From the NCBI GenBank assembly GCA_017405085.1, contig JAFRBB010000052.1:1-64000 (forward strand): a DNA stretch of 64,000 nt, written 5' to 3'. The DNA is from Eubacteriaceae bacterium. Its GTDB lineage: Bacteria > Bacillota > Clostridia > Eubacteriales > Eubacteriaceae. Position 1 is the stretch's first letter, and every line of letters starts with the position of its first letter. The position numbers and the translations under genes are program-made. This document shows positions 44,337-57,200 of this stretch, piece by piece. The notes under the pieces were generated by a model, which was given only the letters and a program-made list of their open reading frames with translations, was not told the DNA's origin and did not search any database.

Positions 44337-44387
44337 AAAAAAAGCCCCGTCAACCAACCGCGAAATCTTCCGCGATCCTGCCGGGGC
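44337..44387 (-). terminator. Terminator 2 of the tandem cluster
   Basis: GCCCCG pairs with CGGGGC and encloses an inner CGCG hairpin; the minus strand then reads TTTTTTTATTTT. Confidence 0.8.
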
Positions 44388-44497
44388 AAAATCAAATCCT
44401 GTGTTCATGTTAACGCACGAGGGCCAAATCAAAAACCTTACCCGTGAAAACCGCGGGAGAACAAAAATAATTTTCCGCGTTTCGGCAAAACACCATC

Positions 44498-44524
44498 AAA
44501 AAAACCGCCTCACAACGCGGTTTT
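44498..44524 (-). terminator. Terminator 1 of the tandem cluster
   Basis: AAAACCGC-N8-GCGGTTTT stem, with the minus strand continuing into a total of seven T. It is the first strong terminator downstream of giant gene 2. Confidence 0.8.
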
Positions 44525-45170
44525 AACAGCGCGCGCCAAAAGTAAAGCCGCGTATTCAGGCCGGACGCTCGCATTATTTGTTCGCATGCCAAAAGCACCT
44601 CGCGCCGCCCGGTTTTTTTGACGGCAAAGGTGTGGGTTTTCCCGCTTATCCAAAAAATGGCGCGGAGATTGCGCGAAGCGTGTCTGTGCATCGCTTCGGC
44701 GCTGATTTGGCTACTAACGTTAACCTATAAAATATTCTTATAAAATTTCTCCTGACATCCGCGGCATCCCGTTTGGCGAGTTTATTGTTAACTGACTATT
44801 CATTCAATGTTTTGATAAACTCGGTAAATCTTATTTTTAACGAGACTCCTCTTGTTCGCCAAAAAAACATCGGGAAAGCCCGGCGCGCCGCGCCAAAAAA
44901 GCAGAGAGAACAGCGCGCCAACAGAAGGTTGTTTATGCTTATTAATAGGGTAAACCATTCGCCCGTTTTAAGCGCTTTTTCATTCTTCGGACGCATTCAC
45001 CTTCGCTTTCGCCCGTCTTTTGATTTTCACGGATTTTCACCCAAACCGGCCTTATCGGGGGTGCCTGCCGAAGCGCGGGAGACGCCGGCGCTCAGGCAGA
45101 CCTCGCCCCGATCGGCGCGTTGGTGGTTTGGAGAAAATGATAGAGATTTGTACAATCGGGACACCCGGAA
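44525..45170. other. Gap after giant gene 2; no gene seen
   Basis: Short frames here (for example 44410-44691 and 44796-44996 on the minus strand) lack ribosome-binding sites and domains. The stretch contains GC-rich self-complementary patches near 44880 but no recognised RNA gene. Confidence 0.45.
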
Positions 45171-45186
45171 AATCGGGCGCCCGATT
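45171..45186 (-). terminator. Palindrome after giant gene 2, possible weak terminator
   Basis: A perfect 16-bp palindrome AATCGGGCGCCCGATT, followed on the minus strand by TTCC (a T4 run counting the stem). It lies about 60 bp after the stop codon. Confidence 0.4.
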
Positions 45187-45189
45187 AAT

Positions 45190-45220
45190 TTATGCTAGGA
45201 CAATAAATACTGTTTGCCGT
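45190..45220 (-). repeat. 31-bp element after giant gene 2 (copy B)
   Basis: Identical to 11588-11618 and at the same distance (25 bp) from the stop codon. Confidence 0.85.
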
Positions 45221-45244
45221 GGGTGTGTTTTAGCGCGTTTAAGC

Positions 45245-48200
45245 TTATTTATGCGCCACAATCAGTTGGAAGGCTTCCAGGCGTTTTCCGCTGTTTCTGA
45301 TGCCGCTGAAGGAGCCATTATTGACATATCCCTGCCAGCCAAATCTGCCTTCAATGCAGCTGCGGTATTTCACGGTGTAATCGGAATATTGACCGCCTTC
45401 TAAGAGACTGATTTCCAGCGCTTCCAGGCGTTTGCCCTTGCCCGTCGAGCCGATTTGATAGACCGTGTAGCCTTCGGGGACATTGAGGCCCTGAGTGGCA
45501 TCGCCGCTGACCGCGGTGATTGCCGTATCCCCCATATTCTGGACATGGCCGTAGCCTTCGATGGTGAATTCTTTCGGCACGGCAATCTGGATTGCTTCGA
45601 TCTGGTCGCCGCTGTTCGGGGTGCCGCTGAAGTCGTCTTTGGCCGTGGCATCGGTGAGTTCACCCCAGCCGACATTGCTGATGTGGGTGCGGTAGTAGAG
45701 TTTCGGCATGGCTGCCTGGACTTGCGCTTCTTGCGCTTGTTCTTCTTCGGCGATCTCGCCTGGGGTGCGCGACGTTGCCGCGCTCCCCATTAAGCTGAGT
45801 TCGCTTTCATCTTTTTCCGCCGAGGTTACGATGAGCTGCAGGCCTTCCATTCGGACGCCGCCGCCGCGGGTTCCGGCGAAGGAATCGTTGCGGACCAGAC
45901 CCTGCCATCCATAATTAGCCACGTGACTGCGGTATTGGACGTTGAAGGTGGGCTCGGTACCGTCGCTTCTCACAATGTGCAGGCTCACCGCTTCCATCCG
46001 GAGTCCTTGTCCCGTTGTACCGATCATGTAGACCGTGTAGCCTTCCGGTACGGTAAAGCCGCGGATTTCGTCTGCCGTCGCTTTTCTGATCTCGACATCG
46101 CCGATATTTTGGACATGGCCGAAGCCTTCAAGGCTGTAGCCTTCGGGAATCGCGATCTGGAGGGCTTCCATTCTGAGCGCCTGTCCCGTCGTGCCGACGA
46201 AGGTGTTGGTGTCGGCTCTGACACCGGCCATCCAACCGATGTTCTGCACGTGAGCTCTATAGTACACGCCTTTTTCAATGAATGCTTTATCCTTGGATTC
46301 CGCGTCGGATTTGGCCTTGATGGTCAAGGTGACGGGCTTGCTGGCGAAAGCTTTGTCGGTGGCCGCAACGCGGACCATCACGTCGCCTTCACCCAGGCCT
46401 TCAATACTGTCGCCCATGACTTTCTGCCAGGTCTTGCCGCCGTCGGTAGAATATTCCATGGTGTTATTGACACCGAGAATTCTGCCGTCGGTCAGTCCCG
46501 CTTCGGAGACGCCTTCGGCGGTGAGTTTGGTCGGCGCGCCGCCTCTGGCCGGCACGTCGTATTTGGTTTCGCCGCCGGTGTTGTTTCTCACGATGATGGT
46601 CATCGGGGTGTCTTCATCCCAACCGAGATCGGTCAGTTTCATGTCGCTTTCCGGCGCTTTATTCCAGGTCTTGCCGCCGTCGGTGGTATAACGTTCGCCG
46701 GCTTTGATCGGAATGGTTTCTTCGATGAAGTTGACCTTGCCGTCTTTGACGGTGGGCTCTTCGGGTTTGGGAGCCAAAATATTTCTCACCGCGTCAAGCG
46801 CTGCCTGGGCCTCTTTCATTGCCTGTTCCGCTTTTTGTTTTTCTTCAGCGGCTTTGAGGGCAAGCTCTTCGGCTTTCACCGCGTATTCAGCGGCTTTTTC
46901 TTCATCCTTGGCTTCCTTGGCAGCCTCTGCCTGTTCACGCCAAGACTTCGCTTCTGCCGCAGCCTGCTCGGCGGCTTTGGCGGCTTCTTCCGCGCGTTTT
47001 GCGGCTTCTTCCGCTTCTTTCGCCTTGGCTTTTGCTTCTTCAAGCTTTTCTTCATCCACATCGGTGGCGTTATTGATCAAGTCTTCCGCTGCTTTCGCCG
47101 CGTTGTCAGCGTTTTGCGCTGCGGTTTGGGCTTTTTCTTTTTCTTCTTCGGCAATTTCAGCGGCTTTTTCAGCAGCATTATCCGCTTCTTCAATCGCTTT
47201 CTGGATACGATCCTGTTCGGTTTTCCAGGCGTTCCATTCATCGACTGTTTGAATAATAAACGCTTTAGAAGCGACGCCTTCATAATTGCCTTTCAAAGTG
47301 ACAACCGCGTAGGCTTGATCCGTCGGTTCCACATTGTTTTGATAAGCGATGTCATAATCCGTACCCGCTGACAGCACTCGGCCGTCGACCGTAACCGTTG
47401 GTGCAGGATTCGGAATGACCGGTGCGCCGCCGGCGTAAGTCTGATTCGGGATATCGGAAATGATGATTTCCGTCGGTTTCGCGTACGTCACCGTATGCGT
47501 CAAGCTTTGCGCTTGGACATTTCCATCAGTGGGAACCGCTGTCAAAACAGGTGTGACTTTCTTAGTTACCGGGGTCGACGGTTGTGTCGGTTCGGTCTGT
47601 GCCGGTTCGGTGGACGTATCATCCATGGTTTGGATTACGTCGTTGACGGTTTGTTGCGGCGTCGGTTGAGCCTGAGCCGTTTGACCGTCTTGAGCGGTTT
47701 GAACCGTCGTTTGCGGCGTATCTGCCTGAGTCGTAACGTTTTGTGAATTGACAGCGTTCTGACCGTTATCGTTCTGAGTCGTCGCGCCGGTCAAATCACT
47801 GAGAAGACCGTCGGTTGTCACGGTTGTGGTTTCCGTTGTTGACTGCGTGGTCGTCGGCGCGTTTTGAGCTGCCGTGTCAGACAGACCGCTGACATTACCG
47901 CCGGACTGCGCCGTATCAGCATTACCGCTGACCGACGCGGGAACCTCAATTTCCGTCGGGGAGAGAATGGTGCCCGCAGCGTTGTAACAATAAGTCGCGG
48001 AGATAGATCCGCCATGGGTCCCAACGTCACCATTCGTAGGTTTAAGTGCGACCGCAACGGATTCGCCGGCTTTCAAACTTGTCGGCCAGGCTGCTCCGTC
48101 TGCGAGGGCAAAATTGGCATTTCCTAATGTAACCGAAATGTCCGTCGCTTCGGTATTCCCGCCGTTGTAAATGACGGCATTGGCCGTCGGCAGCGGACTG

Positions 48201-51200
48201 CCGTATTGGGTGGTGTTGAAGACCGGAGCAACCACACGGACATCGCAGGTTGCCGGCATGACGATGGCATTTTCAATGGGGACATCTTGACCATCCACTT
48301 TCACCGTCACGTTTTGTTTAGTCGGACGGCTGATGGTGATGACCACGTAGTCGCTGGGATAAGTCACAACTTTACCGTTATCGGTAACGGCTTTGACACG
48401 AACCGCGTATTGCCCAACATCCAAACTCGGATCGGTTTCGGTTTTTCCGGCCGCGACAGGCAACCATTCACCTGGCGTTCCGTTTGTCAATTTGCTGTAT
48501 TCCATCTGATCGGTCAAACCAGTGATCTGACCGTCCATGCTGGATTCGCCGCTCCAGTCTTTGCCGGCTACGCCAACGGGCGTTTCGGCTTTCACAGCAA
48601 CTTTATATGCCGCGGAGTTACCGGCGGGAATGCTTAACTGCGTACCGTCGTTCATGGTTGTGGTCGTGGCTCCTTCGCGGACATAAACGGTGTCGCCCGG
48701 TGTGATTGTAGTGTCTGCCGACACACGCAGGTTAGGATCTTTGAAGGTCGGATCCTTGCTGACCTCATAAACCACGCCATTTTGGCCGGTCGGCATCGTC
48801 AGCTTGCCGGTTTCGCCGTTATAGGCGATGCCGGAAGCCTGTAGTTCTTCTTCTGTCGGCGCTTCGGGCCCTTTGACGATATAGTAGGGCTTACGGATTT
48901 CTTCTCCAACGAAGGTTCCGGACTGGGCGCCGGTGAAATGGGCGACCACTGTGGCCTGCTTGACATTTTCGTTTTCGGTGGCCACACCCTCGATATTGTT
49001 TTCGAAGGTCAGGTAATAATCCTGCTCAGTAAAGGTATGAACCAGATCACTATCCTTAGATACGATCGTCACAGTATTGGAGGTCGGACTGCCGGTATAA
49101 TCCACCTGCGGATGATCCACGGTAACCGTCACGTTGCTGTTTGTAATGGTGTAAGGCTGAATGTCAAACTTCACAATGCTCGACAATTCGTAGTTTTCGC
49201 CGATACCCGTGACTTTAATCATACCGGTGTTTTTACCAACTTGCGAGTTGGCAAAGGCCGTTCCATTGTCCTCATAGGATAAGGTGTAATCTTTGCCTCT
49301 AACCAAGGCTTGTCCGTTGTAGCTCACATTGACCAGCGGGATATGTTGTTTGCCGTTATAAATCTGCTTATCAGCATCAACAACCTGGTAAACCATCGGG
49401 CTGGAACCGGCCTGAGATTCGTCAAGCTTTTTCTTTTCGATGGTGAAGGTTTTGGTGATTTGATCACCGCCGGCAAAGCTGACTTGAACCGTCGCCGTAT
49501 TATTTCCGACTTTTGTATTGTTTGCGTAGGTAACCGAATAGTTATCTTCAGACAATGTTTCACGGTTGTTTTTGATCATGGCCGTAACCGTCGGTTTCGG
49601 CGTATTGGCTTTCCCGTTGTAAACCTGATTCGGAATATTGTCCACTTTAATGTCATTGTCTTCGATGGACAATGCCTTGATGTTGATCAGGATGTTTTCA
49701 CTGTATGTGGTTTGTGTGCTTTCTCCGCTTGCTGCGTTGGTGCGGATGGACGGATCATATTTGTGATAAGTCACCTTGATTTGCGCCGTATGCGTACCGG
49801 AGCTTAAGCCTGCTTTGGGACGGATCATAAACGTCGTGTTCGGCGATTGAGTAGTGACCACACGGTTTTTGGAATCGGTAATGATAAAGTCATTTTGTCC
49901 TTCACCGACGAGTTCGATGCTGTCGATATACGCGTAAGCATCGCCGGTATTGGTGATCTTAATCCGTTTGGCCGCCGGAAGATCGTCACCGAATTTCATC
50001 GTGGTGAATTTCGGATCCTCTACAGTACTGACCGTCAAGGTCGCGTTGGTCTTGGCGTCTTCTCCGGCTGTTTCGCTTTCGATTGTCGTAATGTTTGCGG
50101 TTACCGGTTGGCCGGCCAAAGCGTTATCCGAAGCTTTGACGCGCACACCGAAGGTGTACGTCGTCTTCGGCGTCAAGCCTTCAAAGACCGGCGTCGACTG
50201 CCAAATCCAAGTGTTGGTGCTGCTGTCTAAGCGGCCGTAATCCACTGACGGTGCCGTGATGGTCTTCAGCGTGACACTGTTCGATTTGACGTCAGCCGCT
50301 TCCACTACAAGGCCGGTGAGTTCGGGCGCGTCGTTGGTATCAATGATGTTGAAGTATTTCACAATGCCCGTTGCCGTTTGATAATTATCCTTACCATTAA
50401 CGGTTAAGGAGCTTGCCACCGTTTGTCCGGCTGTTCCGGTTGAGGCGATTCCCGTTGCATAGATGACGGTGTAATCACGGTCTTTTACAAGGGTCTGACC
50501 GTCAACAGTCACGACGGGATTCGGTTTAATCTCAGTGCCGTTTTGATACTGCTGGGCGCCGATATCAGCGACATCGACCGGGCGAATGGTTTTGGGCGCG
50601 ATGGTGAAGGTCTGAGTCTTATTGGCAACATTTTCACTGTTGTAATCCGCGAAGCTGCCAATGAAGTTGACGCTCACTTCAGCCGTTCCGGCGTTAAGAT
50701 TATTTTTATACACATAGGTAAAGTCTCTGCCGGCGGTGAGATCGCGATTGCCCGCTTTGACCGACGGGGTCGGCGTGAAGGCCTTGCCGCTGTAGACAAC
50801 ATTCTGTTCAGCAGCGGTTAACGCGGTGACGCTGACATCGCTCTTGCTGACATCTTCCCAGGTCGGGCTGTTGGGATTATCCGGATCGACCTTATCTGTC
50901 GGATTGGGTTCAACCGTCAGGCTGACATCCGCTGTCGCTTTTTTACCGTCGTCATAGGTCGCGGTAATCGTCGCCGTATGGGTGCCGACGCCAAGTCCCG
51001 TATTCGGTGTAACCTTAATTGACGAATCACTTGCGAGGCTATTGACATTAGCACTGCCACCGATGGAGATCTGACTTGCCGAGAGGCTGAAGTCGGTTGA
51101 ACTGACATCAATGGTCGCGTCAACAGCTTTGCCGCCGCTATTGGTTACCGTGACGGCTTGAGCAGCGGGTTGATTGTATTCAACCTTTACAGACGCGAAA

Positions 51201-54200
51201 GTAGGTGCCGTCACAGTCAATGCCGCGACAGCATCGTCGCCCTGTTCAATCGATCCGTCAGCTTTCGCGATGACCGCCAATGCCGGCTCACTGGCAAAGC
51301 TTGAATCTGTCGGCGCGACACGCACTTCATAGCTGCCGGCAGGCAAGCTGTCCGCGCCGGCGGTGAGCCATTCGGTGCTACCGACCGGACGGTATTGCAT
51401 CGTCGTAGAATCAAAGCCGTCAAGTTTGCCGCTGTTTTCGATGTTCTCAGATTCATTTACTGCGGTCACATTCGGTTTCGCCGGTCTTGCGGGAACTGAC
51501 GCCGTGGTGACAATTTTGCCGTCTTTGACCAGATAGAGGGTTTGTCCCGGTGTGACATTCGTCACGGCGTCTTTGCCGTTTTCGGTGACGGTATAGCCGT
51601 TCGGTGTGGTACCGGTGACGGTTTCGTCTACATAATCGTAATTGACCGCGATTTTGTCCGCGATTTCTTCATCGGTGCCGACCACCTTGAAGGTGACGCG
51701 GGCTTTTGCCGTGTAGGTGTTGGCGGTGTCATCACCGTTTTGATAGCTCACGGTGATATCGGCGTCATAGGTTCCGACACTCAAAGGATTATTCGGTTGA
51801 ATGGTCCAACCTTCGGCATTCTGTCCAAACGCGACGGTTTTATCATCCGGTTGACCAATGGTGAAATTGTCGGAAGCGGTAACCGCTGTAATCGCGGCAT
51901 CGGTGCCGCCGATATTGGCAATGGTCATCGGCAAAGCAGCCGGTTGCGCGTAGGGATTGGCGTTATTGACCAAAATGGTGTCAAAGTTCACATCCGAAAC
52001 GGTCAGCGCCGCCGGGATGCCTTCAACGGTCGGTGTCGTTCCGCCGTTGCCGTCGTCTTTCAAATTGAGGATCGTGACATTAACCGCGTCGCTGGCAAAG
52101 CTCGAGGATGTCGGTTTCACGCGGACTTCATAGACGCCGGGTTCGAGGTCTGTGACCGTGCTGCCTGTGACCGCAAGCCATGTGCCGCTGTTGAACGGGC
52201 GGTATTGCATCGTGCCGTTCACACCGGTGATGGTGCCGTCGTGGCCGTCGATTGTTGTGACATTCGTCGCATTCACACCGGAGATCGCCGGACGGGTCGG
52301 TACGGTGATCTTCACACCGTCTAAATACAATGTTTCACCCGGTGTAATATCATCGCCGGCTTTGAGGGTTTGATTTCCGCTCTTATCGCGGCTGAGGGTC
52401 GCGCCGGCTGTAATGCTGTCAATCCGTTCGTTGTCGTAGTCGTAGGTCACGGCGCCTTTGATGGTGATATCCGCCGGATCGTCGGGATCGATGGGACTGT
52501 CGGGATCATCGGGATCTATATCCGCTTTCAATGTGCGGAATGTACGGCTGTCGCCGGCTTCGGATGCCGGAATCGTCGCTGACCCGTGATTGCGCAGCGC
52601 AAACACATAATCTGTATTCGGCGTCAGATCGTTAAAGGCAGGATCATTTTGCCAAATGTATTTGCCATCGCTGTTTTGAATCCCGTAATCCACACCTGCC
52701 ACGCTCTTGAGGGTGATGCTCGTTGCGGTTACGCTCTGGGCCTGAGGCGTTCCTTCGAAGCCCGTCGGCGCGTCGGCCGGCTGATGAGCCGGATCGTTTT
52801 CCGCGTAGATTTCAAACTCTTTAGTTACCGTGCCGGTATAGTTGCCCATCGCGGTGATGACGGCTTTCGCCTTGCTGTACGAGGTGGTCTTTTTCGCGTT
52901 GTTGGTGTAAGCGACGGTGTAGTCCTCGCCTTCAGTCAAGCGATGACCGTCAACGATAACGGATACCGCCGGAGTCAGCGGTGTGCTGTTGGCATCGAGA
53001 AGCTGGGCACTGATGTCGCTGACGTCTGTACCGGTGACGCTCTTCGGCTCGATGTTAAAACTCTGAACCGTATTGACCACGCCCTTGCTGTTGTAGGAAG
53101 CAAAGGTTCCGATGAATTTGACATAGACGCGGCCGGTTCCGACGTTGACGTTATTGTCATAATCGTAGACATAATCAACGCCTTCGGTCAATTTAGCGGC
53201 GCCCATGGTCACTTCCGGTTTCGGCGTAACAGCTTTGCCTGTGTAGGTCACGTGTTTTTCGATTGACGTGATGTCCGCAATGTTCACGGCCGAGGATACG
53301 CCCGAAGTCTTTTTCACTTCGAAGCGAACCTTTGCCGCAGCAGTCTTGCCGCCATAGGACACTGTGACGGTATCGACATAGCTTCCCGCGGGAAGTCCGG
53401 TAATGGGCGAAATCGTCCAGCCGGTTGTGTTGATGCTGTCAGCGTTAACTGTAGTATCAGTCTTGGCCGTCACGATGAACTTGCTGTTTCTGGAAACGGA
53501 CACCGAGGGTTTCGCCGAAGTGCCGCCATGATTGGTAATCTGCAGCGCCTTGACTTCCGGTGTGTAACCGCTGCCTTCATTCACGTTGTCGAAGGTGACA
53601 TCCGAGACGGTCAGCGCCGCCGGAAGACCGTCGACAGTGCCGTCCGCGTTGGGAACCGTCACCATTGTCGAAAGACTGTAGAACGCGTCATCTGTCGCGG
53701 CGCAGCGTACCTCATAACTGCCGGGAGCAGCAGAGATAGAAGTGGTTCCCGCCGGAACAGTTGTCCAGTTTTTGTCGCCGATCGAGCGATATTGCATTTT
53801 ATCCGTCAATCCAGTGATGCTGCCGTTTTCGCCATTGTTTGCGGGCGCTTGAGCCTTGATGTTCGCCGGAGCCGCCGGTCTGGCCGGTACGGTCGCGGGC
53901 ACAACGCTCGTTCCCTTAACAAGATACAGGGTTTGTTCCGGCGTCACAGTGGTTTGACCAACCGTTAACTTGGTTGTCATTGTGCCGTCGGTGGTTGCTG
54001 TATAGCCGTTTGTCAGGGTCTTGATGGTTTCTTTCCGATAGTCATAGGTAATAGACGGTGTTTCGTCAATCACCTGGGTGACATCGCTGTTTTTCTTCTT
54101 CACCACGAAGCACACATCGGCTGTCGCTTTATGCGTGCCGTAGATGACTGTGATCGTATCGGTATAGGTTCCGGCCGGCAGGTCCGCGTTGGGTTGGATG

Positions 54201-57200
54201 TACCAATCATCCTTGCTGGTTTGTCTTCCGCCTATCGTGCCGCCGTTGGTTCCGCTCAAGGTGAAGTGCGCATCCTGATCGAGAGCGACACTGACGCCTT
54301 CGGCTTGGGTATCACCATGGTTGGTGATCTCAACGGGTCTGAGTTCAGGCGTATAACCGCTGCCTTCGGTTTCTTCGGTGAAGGTGATATTCGACACGGT
54401 CAGCTGAGCTTCCGTTGCCGCTGTTTCGCTGCCGACGGTGACATAGACGCTGTCGCTGCGGAAGTGTCCAGCATCACCGGTAACCGCCTTCACCCGCACT
54501 TCATAGGTTCCCGCGGGGAGATTTTCGATTTTTCCGTCCTGGACGTCTGTCCAGTTATCTGAACCGGCCGCTCGATATTCCATGGCAGACGTTACGCCTT
54601 CAATGATGCCGTTGTCGCCGTCTTTGGCATTTTCTGCCGTTAATCCTGAGGGAGCGTTCGGACGACTCGGAACCGTCATCGGGACGGTATACGTCACTTT
54701 TTCTGTGGAGACCGCTGATTGATCGCCGGTATCGCCGGAGCTTCCGCTGTCATCGCCTTGCGCCTTCTCAACCTCAATAACCGCATAGAAGGTTTGACCC
54801 GGTTCAACATGAGTTGTATTCAATGTAATTTGTCCGAGTTTGGTGCCGTCTGTGGTCGGCATATATCCGTCGGTGATTGATTTTAATGTTTCCGTATCAT
54901 AATTGTAAGTCACGACCGGTTTAGCTACATTTACAGGCAATTTATCTTCCGGTGTAAGCTCTTCGGCTTTTTTCTTAACCGTGAAGGTCGCCGTTGCCGT
55001 CGCGCTGACATCATTGTCGCCGTTTACCGTGATGGTGTCGGTGTAGGTGCCCGGATTCAATTTGGTCTTCGGCTTAATGGTCCAGACGGCCTGTGATTCG
55101 CCGGCTTTAACCGTAGTTTTGGCCGTGCCGGTCAATTCAAAGTCACTGGTCGCCGATACGGACACTGACACGTTTTCAGCATCGGTTTCCCCGTGATTGG
55201 TCACGGTGATCGTTTGCTGTTCTTGATCGGTGTAGCCTTCTTCAACGGTCGTGAAGGTGATATTGCCGGTCGTCAGCAATGCCGCTGATTTTGTCATGTC
55301 TTTTTCAATGGTGATGACAGCGGTCTTACTGGTAAAAGCCGTGTTGGACGCAGCGTAGCGCAATTCGTAAGCGCCGGCTTCCAAATCGGGAATAGTCGTA
55401 CCAGACACATCAGTCCATGTGTTGCTGCCAACTTTGCGATACTGCATAGAGGAGTCAACCCCGTTGATCGATCCGATATATTTGCCCACGCCATTGAGCT
55501 TGGCTTTCGTCGTGCTAATGCCTTGCGGCGCGTCGGGACGTTCGGGAACGGTTACCGGATAGACAACATCGTCTTTAACCAGATAGAGCGTCTGTCCCGG
55601 AACAACCTTGTCGCCTTTAAGTGTTAACTTGGTGTTCTTTGTGCCGTCGGTGGTGACCATGTAGCCATCGGTCACTTCATCAATGGTTTCATTGCGGAAG
55701 CTGTAGCTGATGGTCGGAATTTCCGTCAATGCCTTATAACCGACAGTGAAGACAACTTTCGCTTTGGTTGTATGTTCGCCATTGCTGCTGTCTTTATAGG
55801 TGACAACCACATCGGTGCTGTAAGTGCCGACATCAAGACCGGCTGCCGGTCTGATAGTCGCTGTGGCATCGGTGCCACCGGCTGCGATGCTCGTGGACGT
55901 CGGGGCCGTCACGTCGAAATGTTCGGTGTCTGTCGACACAACCGAGACAATGGTTGCCTGGCTGTCACCGTTATTTTTGATACTGATGGCCGCTGCCGCC
56001 GGCTGGGTGTAGCCTTCGGCCACTTCGGCAAAGGTCGGCGCGCTTACGCTTAAGTCCGCGGGAATGGTGTGATCTTGTTGGGTCACTTTAACAACCGCTG
56101 TTTTACTTGCGAAAGCCATACTTGTGGCGCTCAGACGCACTTCATACATACCGGCCGCAAGGTTAGTTAATTTGCCGTCCGTCATCATTGATGATGTAAT
56201 GGGCAGCCAGTTGTCGCTGTCTTTCACGCGATACTGCATCGCTGTCGTCACACCGCTGATGGTCTGTTCTCCGCCGGTCACGCTCGGGGCCGCCGGACGT
56301 TCGGGCACCGTCAGCTTGGAGATGCTGTCTTTGGTCAAGTACAGGGTTTGTCCCGGAATGACCGTGGATTTGCCCGGCGTGAGCTTGGTGTTGAGTGTGC
56401 CGTCCGTCGAGACGATAAAGCCCGGCGTGACGCTATCTAAACGTTCGTTGAGATAATCGTAAGAGATCACACCTTTTTCCGGTTTTTCCGGTTCGATCAC
56501 GCCTTTCACGGCGGTGCGGAAGATACGCGGTTCGCCTGGTTTGGACGCGATGGTGCTGTCCTGACCTTTCACGCGAAGAGCAAAGGTATAATCGGTATCC
56601 GCTTTCAAATTGTCAAACACCGGTGTTCCCTGCCATTGATAGACGCCGTCTTTCATGATGCCGTATTCGGCGTTGGACTGGGCTTTCAGGGTGATATTGC
56701 TTTCTGTGCGGCTGACCAATTCCGGAATATACGTCGGCGCTTCTTCAGTAACAGCATCCTTGGGAAGAATGTTGAAGGTATAATCAGCCGTCGTATCCGT
56801 ATAATTTCCGATACCGGTAATCTTGTAGGTACCGGTGCCACCGTTTTGTTCGTCACCGATATTGTTGCCGTAATCCACCGTATAATCGATACCCGCGGCC
56901 AGGGTCTTGCCGCCGTCACGGATGGTGATGTCGGGGGTGACCTGTTTGCCATCGTTATAAGCCTGGGCACCGATGGATTCAATGACGATGCCATTGTTTG
57001 CTTCCGTGATGGATTTCGGCGTGATGGCAAAGGTTCGGATTTGATCCGCGTGATTGGCATAGTTGCCAATGAAATGCACGGTCACCGATCCGGTTCCCAC
57101 ATTGGTGTTTTCGCCGTAGATGTAGACATAATCCTTGCCCATGGCCAGAGCGTCACTGCCGTAGGTCACCCGCGGTGCCGGCTTGAAGGCTGTGCCGGTG

